Positions 13,601 through 22,000 of a DNA stretch of 64,000 nucleotides are shown piece after piece. Below the pieces are notes generated by a model that was not told the origin of the DNA, did not search any database, and was given only the letters and a program-made list of their open reading frames with translations. The translations under genes were made by a program, and so were the position numbers. The stretch comes from Hermatobates lingyangjiaoensis. Its lineage: Eukaryota > Arthropoda > Insecta > Hemiptera > Hermatobatidae. Location: NCBI GenBank assembly GCA_026182355.1, contig JAPFBL010000009.1:1116001-1180000 (forward strand), in the 5' to 3' direction. Position 1 is the first letter of the stretch. The number at the start of each line of letters is the position of its first letter.

Positions 13601-14969
13601 CAAATTTTTATTAAACGTCAGAATTTACTAAATAAGAATACAAGTAATTACACGAAGAATAATAGCCAGGTTTGGGCTACTTATTAAATTACGTTCCCGA
13701 ATGAATTTGCTAAGTGATTGACGAAAAGCCATTCTATTGATTTTTAATTGCATACTTCATAAGTAGTTCAATAGTATTTGCTAAAATTGTAGCAAAAATC
13801 GCATTATCTGTTTTTAAAATTTTAACTAATAAAGAAATAATTAAAAGGTTTGGGGTGTAAATTTCTGAAAAATTCAAAATAAAAGTTGAAAAATTGAAAA
13901 TGGATTTATTTTGGTAATTTTTGCTGCGAAAAATTTGACTACACATTTAAAGTAATGTGCAACTATTCAAATACATATAAAGCAATTTTTTTTTTCAGCG
14001 AATAATAGTTATTACACAATTTGTTTTTCACTATTTTTCAGGTGGCAGTGAGCAATAGGAGGCACAGAAGGTCTAAGTCTGCAGGAGATGTTTGGTTGGA
14101 ACACAAGCCACAGACTGCAGTGCCTCTCAACACAGTCATGCAGCCGACCATGCACAAGAGGAAGAGTGTCTCCAAGCTGACTGATGCCAAAGACGTGGCG
14201 AACTCTAAAACTTCCAAATATTGCCTTATGACTCAAAATCAAGACTCAGATGGAGATCTGGAAACCAGATTGTACAAGGTTGAATCATTTACTCTCCCGA
14301 TAATGTTTATGTATTTCTTTTTATTTTAAATAAAAATAACATCCCTTTATGTAAAGCACAATAAAAGTTGGTTGAAAAAGGAACTACAAACGAAAATAAT
14401 TACTTTAAAATTGGATTCATCTCATCCACAGCTTCCCGGTATGACGTTTCGGCAGCTCCGGGGTTAGGAAAACGTTGTACACTTCAATTGTAAAATGTTC
14501 ATTGTATGGTAATACAAAAGACCAATGTTCGGCCTATTTATGTTTTCTCGTGGGTCTAGTTCTTAACTCTAACCTAACCTATTATAATACTACCAAAATT
14601 AATTTGAATGAAATTGAAAAAATATTTTGAGCTGTAATTGTAACTTTTGAGCTCCATTAGATTTTACTGAGTTCTATTTATTTGTGAAGTATCCAAAGCA
14701 GAACAACATATTTATCTTTATTTTAAACTTTTTTTGTAAAAAAATGTACAAATATATTATTAAAACTAAAGGCAATTCAATTTCTCTTGCAGGGTGATGT
14801 TATTCCTACAGCAGGAGGTGGGGCACAAGTCCTGTTTAACGACGTTGAGATCTTGAAGCAGGTCAGTCCAACCTGCTCCCCCAAAGAGTCCACTCCTGTT
14901 TCATCCAAGGATCCCGAGGCTTCATGCTCTTGGGCAATTGAAGGTCACAGACTCCGTCGTAGGCCTTAA
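1605..14969 (+). CDS. pav: Kinesin-6 (pavarotti/KIF23/MKLP1), 3' nine exons
   Basis: Plus-end motor of the centralspindlin complex, which bundles midzone microtubules and directs cytokinesis with RacGAP50C/MgcRacGAP. Exons: 1605-1709, 2358-2458, 4006-4133, 4520-4623, 6725-6829, 6911-7057, 12666-12827, 14042-14278, 14793-14969. All have AG/GT borders and consistent phases, giving 421 residues to the TAA at 14967. Exon 1 starts HVLKFAEKSQDV, the end of the motor domain. Exons 3-6 give a charged coiled coil (for example KKTLTYCLEREKEK, LEDRLRRQRTEME). The last two exons give the conserved tail: RRHRRSKSAGDVWLEHKP, a VMQP segment, KYCLMTQNQDSDGDLETRLYKGDV and GGGAQVLFNDVEILKQ, which is the MKLP1 Arf6-binding region. 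The motor and neck start lie left of the window. The 5.6-kb intron 7057-12666 is full of hammerhead-bearing repeats. The family is clear; the symbol rests on orthology to the fly gene. Confidence 0.93.
2872..2935 (-). pseudogene. tRNA-Arg-like fragment
   Basis: On the minus strand the stretch reads TTTGGCGCAGAAGATAGCGC and continues into a GGTTGTGGG arm. This resembles the D-arm and T-arm of a tRNA-Arg-type gene. The B-box is broken (GGGTGCC where GGTTCGAATCC is expected) and no acceptor stem closes. It is a tRNA relic or a SINE head inside a kinesin-6 intron. Confidence 0.4.
5390..5690. repeat. Long palindrome with paired hammerhead motifs
   Basis: Two arms of about 125-130 bases, 5390-5516 and 5545-5680, are near-perfect reverse complements around a short spacer, and both ends run into TATATA. 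Each arm contains the GACT-CTGACGA core described at 5554, pointing in opposite directions, plus shared flank text (CAATAAGAAATGGGAAAACA and its complement). Transcription either way would give one long hairpin. It lies in a kinesin-6 intron. Parts of the same unit recur at 7320-7480, 10105-10275, 43190-43270, 44940-45060 and 49460-49570. Confidence 0.8.
5554..5596 (+). ncRNA. Hammerhead-like ribozyme motif, family GACT
   Basis: Stem I GACT (5554-5557) pairs with AGTC (5593-5596). Core CTGACGA is at 5558-5564. One extra A precedes stem II, GACCG(5566-)...CGGTT, closed by a G-U pair. GAAA is at 5583-5586, with its last A opening the palindrome AGATCT as stem III. T at 5592 occupies the cleavage position. 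This is the order of a type I hammerhead; activity is untested. A mirror copy lies on the minus strand at about 5471-5512. Confidence 0.65.
5683..5925. repeat. Repeated 35-bp segment bracketing a retroelement end
   Basis: AACAGATTCAATAATATATC and the following bases, 35 in all, occur at 5683-5717 and again at 5891-5925. Between them, read on the minus strand, is the element-end text GGTTTT...AAAACCGAAACGTTGGCA, with a six-base stem II, GAAA and palindromic ACGT. Its core is not recognisable as CTGANGA, so it is a decayed or variant hammerhead end. A related end occurs on the minus strand at about 7560-7610. Confidence 0.5.
5946..5985 (+). ncRNA. Hammerhead-like motif, degenerate stem II
   Basis: CTGATGA at 5950-5956 is followed by a stem II region containing a GGTT repeat, then CCGAAA at 5972-5977 and palindromic AATT. 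It belongs to the CTGATGACGGTT...ACCGAAAATTAG family seen intact at 40018. Stem II and stem I are imperfect here. Confidence 0.45.
6361..6515. repeat. Fold-back repeat, decayed palindrome
   Basis: The left arm from TTTATCGAGGTTTGGTCTAG (6361) is matched in reverse complement by the right arm ending in CTAGATCAAACCTCGATAAA (6510). The TTAAAGGTGTTGAATTATTG segment occurs twice on the right. It is the family that is intact at 38271-38620, but the hammerhead part has been deleted from the centre. Confidence 0.7.
7320..7490. repeat. Fold-back repeat of the GACT hammerhead family
   Basis: AGACTAAGATCTTTC...CCGTAACAAACGGTC on the left pairs with CGCTTGTTACGGTTGAAAG...ATCTTAGTC on the right. The minus-strand motif reads CTGTCGA instead of CTGACGA, and the plus-strand motif has lost its core, so both look inactive. 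Confidence 0.6.
9170..9320. repeat. GC-richer repeat fragment in a kinesin-6 intron
   Basis: A short block including GAGCCGCAGTTTGAGCTCAG and ACTACCCGCGGCCCGTTGG stands out in base composition from the AT-rich intron around it. It has no open frame or recognised family. The rest of the intron between 7500 and 12660 shows no supported exon; an 82-codon open frame at 9546-9794 has no recognisable domain. Confidence 0.25.
10105..10275. repeat. Fold-back repeat of the GACT hammerhead family
   Basis: Two arms carrying AAGATCTTTCAACCGTAACA and TTGTTGAAAGATCTTAAGTC flank a GTCGTCGTCG-rich centre. The minus-strand copy keeps GAAA and stem II, but its CTGACGA is embedded in the rearranged centre. Confidence 0.55.
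11914..12115. repeat. Fold-back element with hammerhead-like core
   Basis: Arms of about 55 bases, 11914-11970 and 12061-12115, are reverse complements (for example CTTGGAGTCGTTGGAGCGCT and its complement). Between them on the minus strand, 11963-11991 reads core TCGAAGA, one extra T, stem II GGAC-AAC-GTCC, GAAA, palindrome AGCGCT and C at the cleavage position. Only the first two core bases deviate from CTGAAGA. Confidence 0.6.
13100..13235 (+). pseudogene. Partial duplicate of the terminal pav exon
   Basis: This stretch matches the second half of the authentic last exon and its first UTR bases (about 14870-15000) at roughly nine in ten positions. Its TAA at 13197 lies exactly 1770 bases before the real one at 14967. 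The frame is intact: SPEESTSVSFKDPEASCSWA, then IEGHRLRRRP and stop. There is a TAA just upstream in that frame, but a weak AG at 13095-13096 (gtaaag) could serve as an acceptor, so use as an alternative last exon cannot be excluded. A dead tandem fragment is more likely. Confidence 0.75.
13530..13600. repeat. Possible Helitron-like 3' end fragment
   Basis: CCGTGCGAAGTCGAGTTGGG followed by CTACTCGT resembles the hairpin near the 3' end of many arthropod Helitrons. No matching 5' end was found, so this is a weak call. Confidence 0.2.
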
Positions 14970-16130
14970 TTCATCATCTATCAACTTTTGTATCTAATAA
15001 TTAACAACAGTAAAGTATTCTTTACCTCATTAGGTATTTTAGATTTATCAAGATGTCCATCACTTATGTTGCTCTTAAAATTCATTAACGTTTGAAATTT
15101 TCAAGCATAGCTACTTGTATTATTTAACTCTTATTGATTAGTTTTATCATCTAGCCAACAAGGTTGATCAATCAGTATAAGTTTAATTTTGTTCTCCTTG
15201 TTGGATTATAATCAGAAACTGAAATAATTATTTATAATTGTAATCATTTCAGTTACTGAAACATTTTAATTCACAACAGTTTTCATTAATTCTAAATTTT
15301 GTCGCTGTGATATTTTTTATTTATACATTTTGAATTTCCACAATCAACCTGTGATTTTCTATTTCTCTTTCCATTAATTTCATATCTCAGCAGCGGATGA
15401 CACTTATAGAATATAACTTGTCTTTTTTTAAACTGAACAAATTTTTTAACATACCCAAAAAGCAAACATCTCTTTATATAAAGAAATAATATCAGTCTTG
15501 TAAATTAATTTTATTTTCAATAACTTATTTGGAATTCCGGCAGACTTTGGTCTGTTTTTACGTATTATATCACTACTGCGATTTACTCGTATTGTAAATA
15601 TTTTTAATATATAATATATTAAAACAACATTTTTGAATATTTTGTAAAATGTAAATATAGAATTATTGTATTCTCATTATATAACCTAAAACTTTTACAA
15701 ATTATTCTCATTTAACCAAATCAGGAAGAATTGAAGGTGTTTTAATAAAACAAAGTTCAACTTTATGTTAACACTTCCAAGTACTCAAACCATGGTTAGG
15801 AAATTCACTTAGGGTAAACTTTGAAAATTATATGGAGTCAGTGGAATTGAATCAAGACTAGTAACAATACTAAGTTTAATAACAATATATATTCTGTTTT
15901 ATACATATTTATATAGTTCTATAAAAACTATACATCATACTAAGCCTATAATAAAATATTGATAATTAATATAAAACAAAGAAAATAAATATTTCATAAT
16001 TCAAATTAAAATTGTGAAATTTCCCTGGTCCAATTTTTTATTTCTTGCGCCAACAAAGGTAAAGAAAATATAACACCCTATAGTTTTGGTGAGAACAAAC
16101 AACAAGCTAAGTTTATTTTCTAAAAACTTT
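14970..16130. other. Intergenic, 3' side of pav
   Basis: AT-rich DNA after the kinesin-6 stop codon, holding its 3' UTR. An AATAAA lies at about 15743-15750, a possible but distant polyadenylation signal. I see no exon, RNA gene or clear repeat here. Confidence 0.4.
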
Positions 16131-16137
16131 TTATTTC

Positions 16138-16425
16138 TCTAATCCTGTGTTTTTCAATGACTCTGTGTTAGGAAGCACTATTTTAAAAATAAAACTTTTT
16201 TTATGCTACGGAAAAAAAATAAAATTACACTCGTAAATAAAGATGTACACAAGAAACGTTTTCAATATTTCAACTTATTGATAGTTGCTTATTTTTGGAA
16301 CTGACAGATGGTTTTATATTTCTCTGTGTTTTTCAATCATTTCGATTTAGGCAACAATGTTTTAAAATAACACATTTTTATGATACAGAAGTTAAAAAAA
16401 ATTTTAAATTGCACTCGCAAGACAT
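16138..16425. repeat. Imperfect tandem duplication, about 180-bp period
   Basis: Text beginning CTGTGTTTTTCAATGA at about 16146 and ending in ACTCGTAAA recurs from about 16322 as CTGTGTTTTTCAATCA to ACTCGCAAG, with the same order of landmarks. It is non-coding. Confidence 0.5.
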
Positions 16426-16453
16426 TTAGTGTATTAGTATTTAATCGACTAAG

Positions 16454-16641
16454 CAGTTTCACTGCTTGGTGTATACCAAACCAAAATATTTTACTAATGT
16501 AAATTGTAGGATAATTTATTAACTCAACGGTACCGATGCTTCACGATAAATAACATCTAGAAATCATGTGAGTATCTACCAGGGTTTCTAGATCCCCGAT
16601 TGATATGACATTATTTTATAGCAGAGCTGAACAAAAATACG
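16454..16641 (+). repeat. Direct repeat copy 1 of a pair
   Basis: 188 bases from CAGTTTCACTGCTTGGTGTA to GAGCTGAACAAAAATACG. They recur almost unchanged at 17801-17991, with one 3-base insertion and a few substitutions. The copies are 1.35 kb apart in the same orientation, as LTRs would be, but the DNA between them encodes nothing retroviral and the ends are not TG...CA. Confidence 0.8.
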
Positions 16642-17114
16642 ACCTGTTATTACAACAAAAGCACTTCTATGACTTATTATGTGAAGTATTTCTATGCTTT
16701 TTTTACAAACACTACATTCCATTCTCGACTTGGATTCATTCATTTTACATTTTTTCGATTTTACGTTCAAAATTTTAATATAAAAGAGCAGAAAAAAAAT
16801 TAAAATTTCAAAATTATAAAAGAAAGTTTATGTACGTGAATTTGAATTTGTTTCGAGTATCACTGCCAAACTGACTAAATTTGAATAAAACTCGTTTAAT
16901 TGAAATTACAAATAAATTTATTTTGCTTGAATTTAATTTACATATTTTAAATTACATTTATGTTATTATCTTATAGCGTTATGTTTATGATATATGATTG
17001 AGGGGTGATTGAATTATTGAATGTATAATACAGTTTGAACGGACGGCATACATTATTAGAACAAACAGTAACAACTTACGTTCGGACCGTAACTAAAACG
17101 TATGTCGAGAATTT

Positions 17115-17290
17115 TCTTTTGACCGTAGCACACTTGATCTCTCAGTGTTATGATATGATGTTCGAATCCCGGTCATGAACATAGAGTTTTTATGTGGGAG
17201 GGGAAAACCTTGGGTCCATCGTCCCTCAGAGGGTACTTAAAAGTGATTGATCCTCAGCCAGTAAACTGTATTGAACTAATGAAATTTTCC
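17115..17290 (+). mobile_element. tRNA-derived SINE
   Basis: GACCGTAGCACACTTGATCT starts a tRNA-like head, and GTTCGAATCCC at about 17160-17170 is a good RNA polymerase III B-box, closed by CGGTCATG. The body continues with GGAAAACCTTGGGTCCATCG. It lies between the two direct repeats at 16454 and 17801. Confidence 0.55.
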
Positions 17291-17800
17291 TCCGATTTAT
17301 AAACCTGTTTTTTTTAAGCCATTCTACTAATAAGTGAAATTTAGTAACCCAATGACTAGTACTTAATAATATGAGTGTTAATTAATGAGTCCCACTTCTT
17401 AATGAAATTGAAAGCTTATGATTTGTAAACGATACTTTTTTATTATTTAAATATTAATGTTTTGGCATGCTAAAAAAATATTGATGTCACGTTGTATTAC
17501 CTCATAATATGTACAACTTTCTCAATATCCACAAGCACTGAGCCTTATACAAATTGTCCCATTGCGGTAAAGTGATTCACGCCTCTTCCAAAAACAGCTC
17601 ATTGTCATTTTTTATACCTCTAAAGACAACATAACATGACTGAATACTAAGTGAGTTCCTTGTAAGTCGATTTTCTTCATGCATTATTTAAGTCGTTTAT
17701 CTTATGATCTGTTGTTGTTTGCTTGCGGAGGTGGTAATTTCTTCTTTAATACTTGAATACGTTTCACTTTTTCCGATTACTTTATATCTGGTTAATATGA

Positions 17801-17991
17801 CAGTTTCACTGCTTGGTGTATACCAAACCAAAATATTTTACTAATGTAAATTGTAGAATAATTTATTAATAACTCAACGGTACCGATGCTTCACGATAAA
17901 TAACATTTAGAAATCATGTGAGTATCTACCAGGGTTTCTAGATCCCCGATTGATATGACATTATTTTATAGCAGAGCTGAACAAAAATACG
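17801..17991 (+). repeat. Direct repeat copy 2 of a pair
   Basis: Second copy of the 16454-16641 unit, with TTTATTAATAACTCAAC in place of TTTATTAACTCAAC. It shares the end ...GAACAAAAATACG, after which the flanks diverge at once. The stretch from here to the VTA1 stop codon (19068) shows no gene. Confidence 0.8.
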
Positions 17992-19067
17992 TTGAATATA
18001 TTATAAGTTATGTTTATAGCATAACTTAATAAAAATGGTGGTAATTGAAATTCAATTTCATGAAAAACTGAATCACTATACATTCTGAAAAGTGACTATT
18101 TGATCATATGTCTTCATTTTGTAAATGTATGACAGATTACCTGATTTTACTGGTGTATGGTTCATTGCATTGTATTGTATTAAGTGTTAACAAGGTGGTG
18201 TCTTATATTTATTGCATTCAAGAGTTTATACTGAATCCTGTTCTTTGGTTTATTGTACATGTCATTTACATTGGAATAAGGCTATTGATTTGAACGACAA
18301 AAAAAAAATAATTTAATGGTATCGTTTTTTCATTTTCTCAACGTTTGGTGTCGTTTAAATGAATTAACGCCGCGTGACAGTCAAAGTCTTCTATACTGTA
18401 GAAATCTTCAGGACAACTTCAAATACAGAGTTAATTAGTATAATCTGTAATTACTTTATTCATATAAAAATTATTACCTCCGATTTATGGTACTTTACAT
18501 AAATCCAATTACACTAAATCAATTTACTTGGTTTACTGTTTAATCACTTAACTTGCAAACGCTGTAGGGATTCATTTGAACCAAACATCGAAAAAAGTAA
18601 AAAAAAACATTATATGTATATATGTAGTCTAAATCAGACACATTTAAATTATATTAACATATATTTTTTATAATTAATAATGGAAGAATATAAGTTCGTT
18701 TTTAAAAAAACTAATGATTTGTTTAGTGCCTATTAATAACAAAGAATACTTGCTCTTTCACTAACAGTCGTTGTTTTTTTCTTCTCTCATAGATGTGGTA
18801 AATTTATATAAAATAAGGTTTACGATGATCTAGAGAGCAGTCCAGTTGGCGTTCAGTGACACAAGTCAAATGACTAGAAAAATTACAGTTATATAAACTT
18901 TTGCCGTATTACTCTCAACTTGAATTTTCACTGGAGTTTTAGAGAATCATGTAATGTTATTAAGCGTATATTAAATAAATATTAAGATGAATGAGATGGA
19001 CTTCAGTTATTTTAATCATAAGTGTGCTGGGTATTTGAAATAACAAAATGAGAGTATACATAAAGTA

Positions 19068-22000
19068 CTAGTCTTGTCCAGTGGTGAGGAGATGGAGAGC
19101 CTTCTGTAGATTGTTGATGGCCTCTGGAACGTCATCATAGTTGAGTGCACTTGCAGCAAACTTGCAGTATTTCTGGGCCTTGCTGATTTGCACTGCTTCC
19201 AATTTAGCGCCTTCTGAACAAGTAAAAGAGCATTGGCATAGGTTAGGCTGCAGTGGCAGTTCCACAAGGGAACACACATAAGCCGAACATAGGTCCTTTG
19301 AGATACGAAACAATGAAGATTCATTCTACATTAGCTGTCCTAAATTTTGCCTAACTCAAGTGTATTTAGAGTAGGGGTATTTAACGCGTACTTTACATTG
19401 TACAAGCTCGGGACCAACGGCTTTACGTCCTCTCAGATTTATTCACCTCATACGTGAGTAAATCGCGGGACAGAGTTGGTATTGTACCCCGGACCTACTA
19501 GTCCAGAGGTGAGCACTTGCCGCTAGGATAACCTGGTCCCCTTATCATTAAGCATAACAAAATGTAATACTTATCTAATTCATACAACGTATAAGATCAT
19601 TATTATTAATGACTCACGCTAGACCAATGAAAATTCAATTGGATAAAAATCAAATCGATATAGAGACAGTGGTCCGCAAATCATGAACGGGTTTAGTGAC
19701 TGCTTTCTATTTTGCTTACAAATTACATTTTAGTTGGTGCTAAAAAGGAAAATGTGTTGTTTATTTACGTCCTCTATGTGGCAAATGTGTTTATTTGCCT
19801 ATGTGGCAAAAATGTCTATTTTACATGCTTTATTCCTTATAGATTTCAAATAAATAAATTAATTAAACAGAGCAGTTGCTTCAATTAGTAATTTCAAATA
19901 TCAACGAGTGATGGTTGAAAAAAATATTTCTTAATATTTATTTATGCTGTTTACTAGCCGAGCAGATATCATCTTCTTCAACTCCTGATGACGATAAGGT
20001 CGAAATATTGTAGTCAGTTTTGTTGTTGTTTCTCCGTGTTCTTTTCTTTTAATCGTTTGATATATAATATGCTTTATACTGAACCAACCGAGTTAATTCC
20101 CTTATGTATGATGCTTAGAGAGAAATAATACACATTTCATTGTTCCCAACTTAAGCTATTGACATCTGTGAGTGGTTTTAGGTTCGTAGTTTACATTGAA
20201 ATATCGGATGTTTAAACACCGATTAAGGCTTTTCAGTGTATACTCAAACTTATCAAATAGCTTAGGAATAATGATAACAACATTAGAGTAAGAAATATCT
20301 ACAATAGTCTAAACTATAAATTAAAGAGTTATATGGCTGTGCATACTTTCAGGAAGGTAAGTCCGAGTTGACGTTACATCAGGGGCAGGGAGGGTATGGT
20401 TGCTAGGCTGCACTTGTTCTCCACCAATACTAGGAGTTGAATTTTCTATTTCATCTGAAAATATGTATATTAAAAAAAAATACATGATACAATCCAGAAG
20501 GTCAAGTCACATTATTGAGACAAAAAACTAAAAATAGGAATGTCTTAAGTACGCACTTAGTCCGGTTAATGATTTCAGCAAGCCATTAAACACTCTTCCA
20601 CGAGAGAATTGAACTCAAATATTTGGAATTATAAGAGCACACAGAAAGTCTCAAGTTATTTTCTGGGTTCGAACAAGATTTTTGTACAAACGGTTTGGGC
20701 ATTTATAAAAACTGTCTTGACTTTATAGCATACAAAATACAGTCATATTTCCGTTTATGAACATCTCCACTCAAGAACAATTCCGACTGCAACCAAAAAT
20801 TTCGAGGAAATTTGCATCCATTTTCAAACAAATTTCCTACGAACAGCCCGGGTCGTGCCGAGAGGGCGTTCTCGGCCGAAGTCCAGCCAAACAACGTTCC
20901 TCCCGCATTTTCACCCTTCAAATAGTGTTCTTTCGCGTACAGCTTCCACACCAAAGCAGCGCTGTATTATGTTTTCATTCATTTGTTAATTGTTTTCAGT
21001 CTTTAACCCTTCAATTTGTCTCTTAAGAGAGCAATTAAAGTGAAATTATAGGTAAACAAGAAACTGGGATACGCGTTTCTGATTTCGCTATCCAGTATGT
21101 TCTCGCGAAGTCGGCCATCTCGACTTTCCTGAAGAACAAAGAGGCCATCAAGAAGTTCAATGTTGCGATGGGGATTAAAGTGATAACCAAGAAAAGGCCT
21201 CAGGTAATGAAGAATATGGAAAAATTGCCCTTATCTTTATTAAGGAAAAAGAGTTAAGAGCTGTTATTACTGTTTTATATATACAGTATTATCTACATGT
21301 TTAGGTCTTAAATGCTGGTTACATACAAGTTTATTCATATTTTAGGTAGTTTTCTTATGGGCCAGAACAGATTAATGAGTTTACTATGGTTTCTTTTGAA
21401 AAAAAAAAAAAAATGTTTCAAACTGCGAGTAAATCCGATTTCAACCAACAATCTGGAACGGGTTGTGGAAATCGGAGTATATATATACTCCAGTGGAAGT
21501 GGACTATATTATATTTGCCAAATTTGGTTAATCCATATTTATTTCTGTTGATTCCTTTATGCAGTGTGATTAAAATATTGAATAAATTATTATACTCCAG
21601 GGAGATGTTTAGTGATTGATCCTGAATGTGTGAGATATTGAGTAGTGGTTAAAGACCACATCAACAAGTGGATCTTTAAATTTGATTTAAAGGCAAATTT
21701 AGGATACCAGTTTATGAAAAATCAAGAAAAATGTGTTTGGCTCATAACTAAAATTAGTTCCAAGTAGTTAATGAACAACATTTGTTACTCCCTTTCTCTA
21801 GAACAACACGGAAGACAAGTCATGTGAGGATGATAACAAAATATGAAGCGATAATTAATCTTATATTATATTTGAACCTGATAACAACACCTCCATGATA
21901 ACAAAAAAGTGAAAAAAATGTTTCTTCTTTTTTTACTTTACTGTTCAAACATTTATAGGTTTAAAGTTTTAACAACATCAGATTACCATTGCTACATGAA

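Noticed and set aside
16454..17991. LTR retrotransposon
   Set aside because: No TG/CA ends, no primer-binding site, no gag or pol between the repeats.
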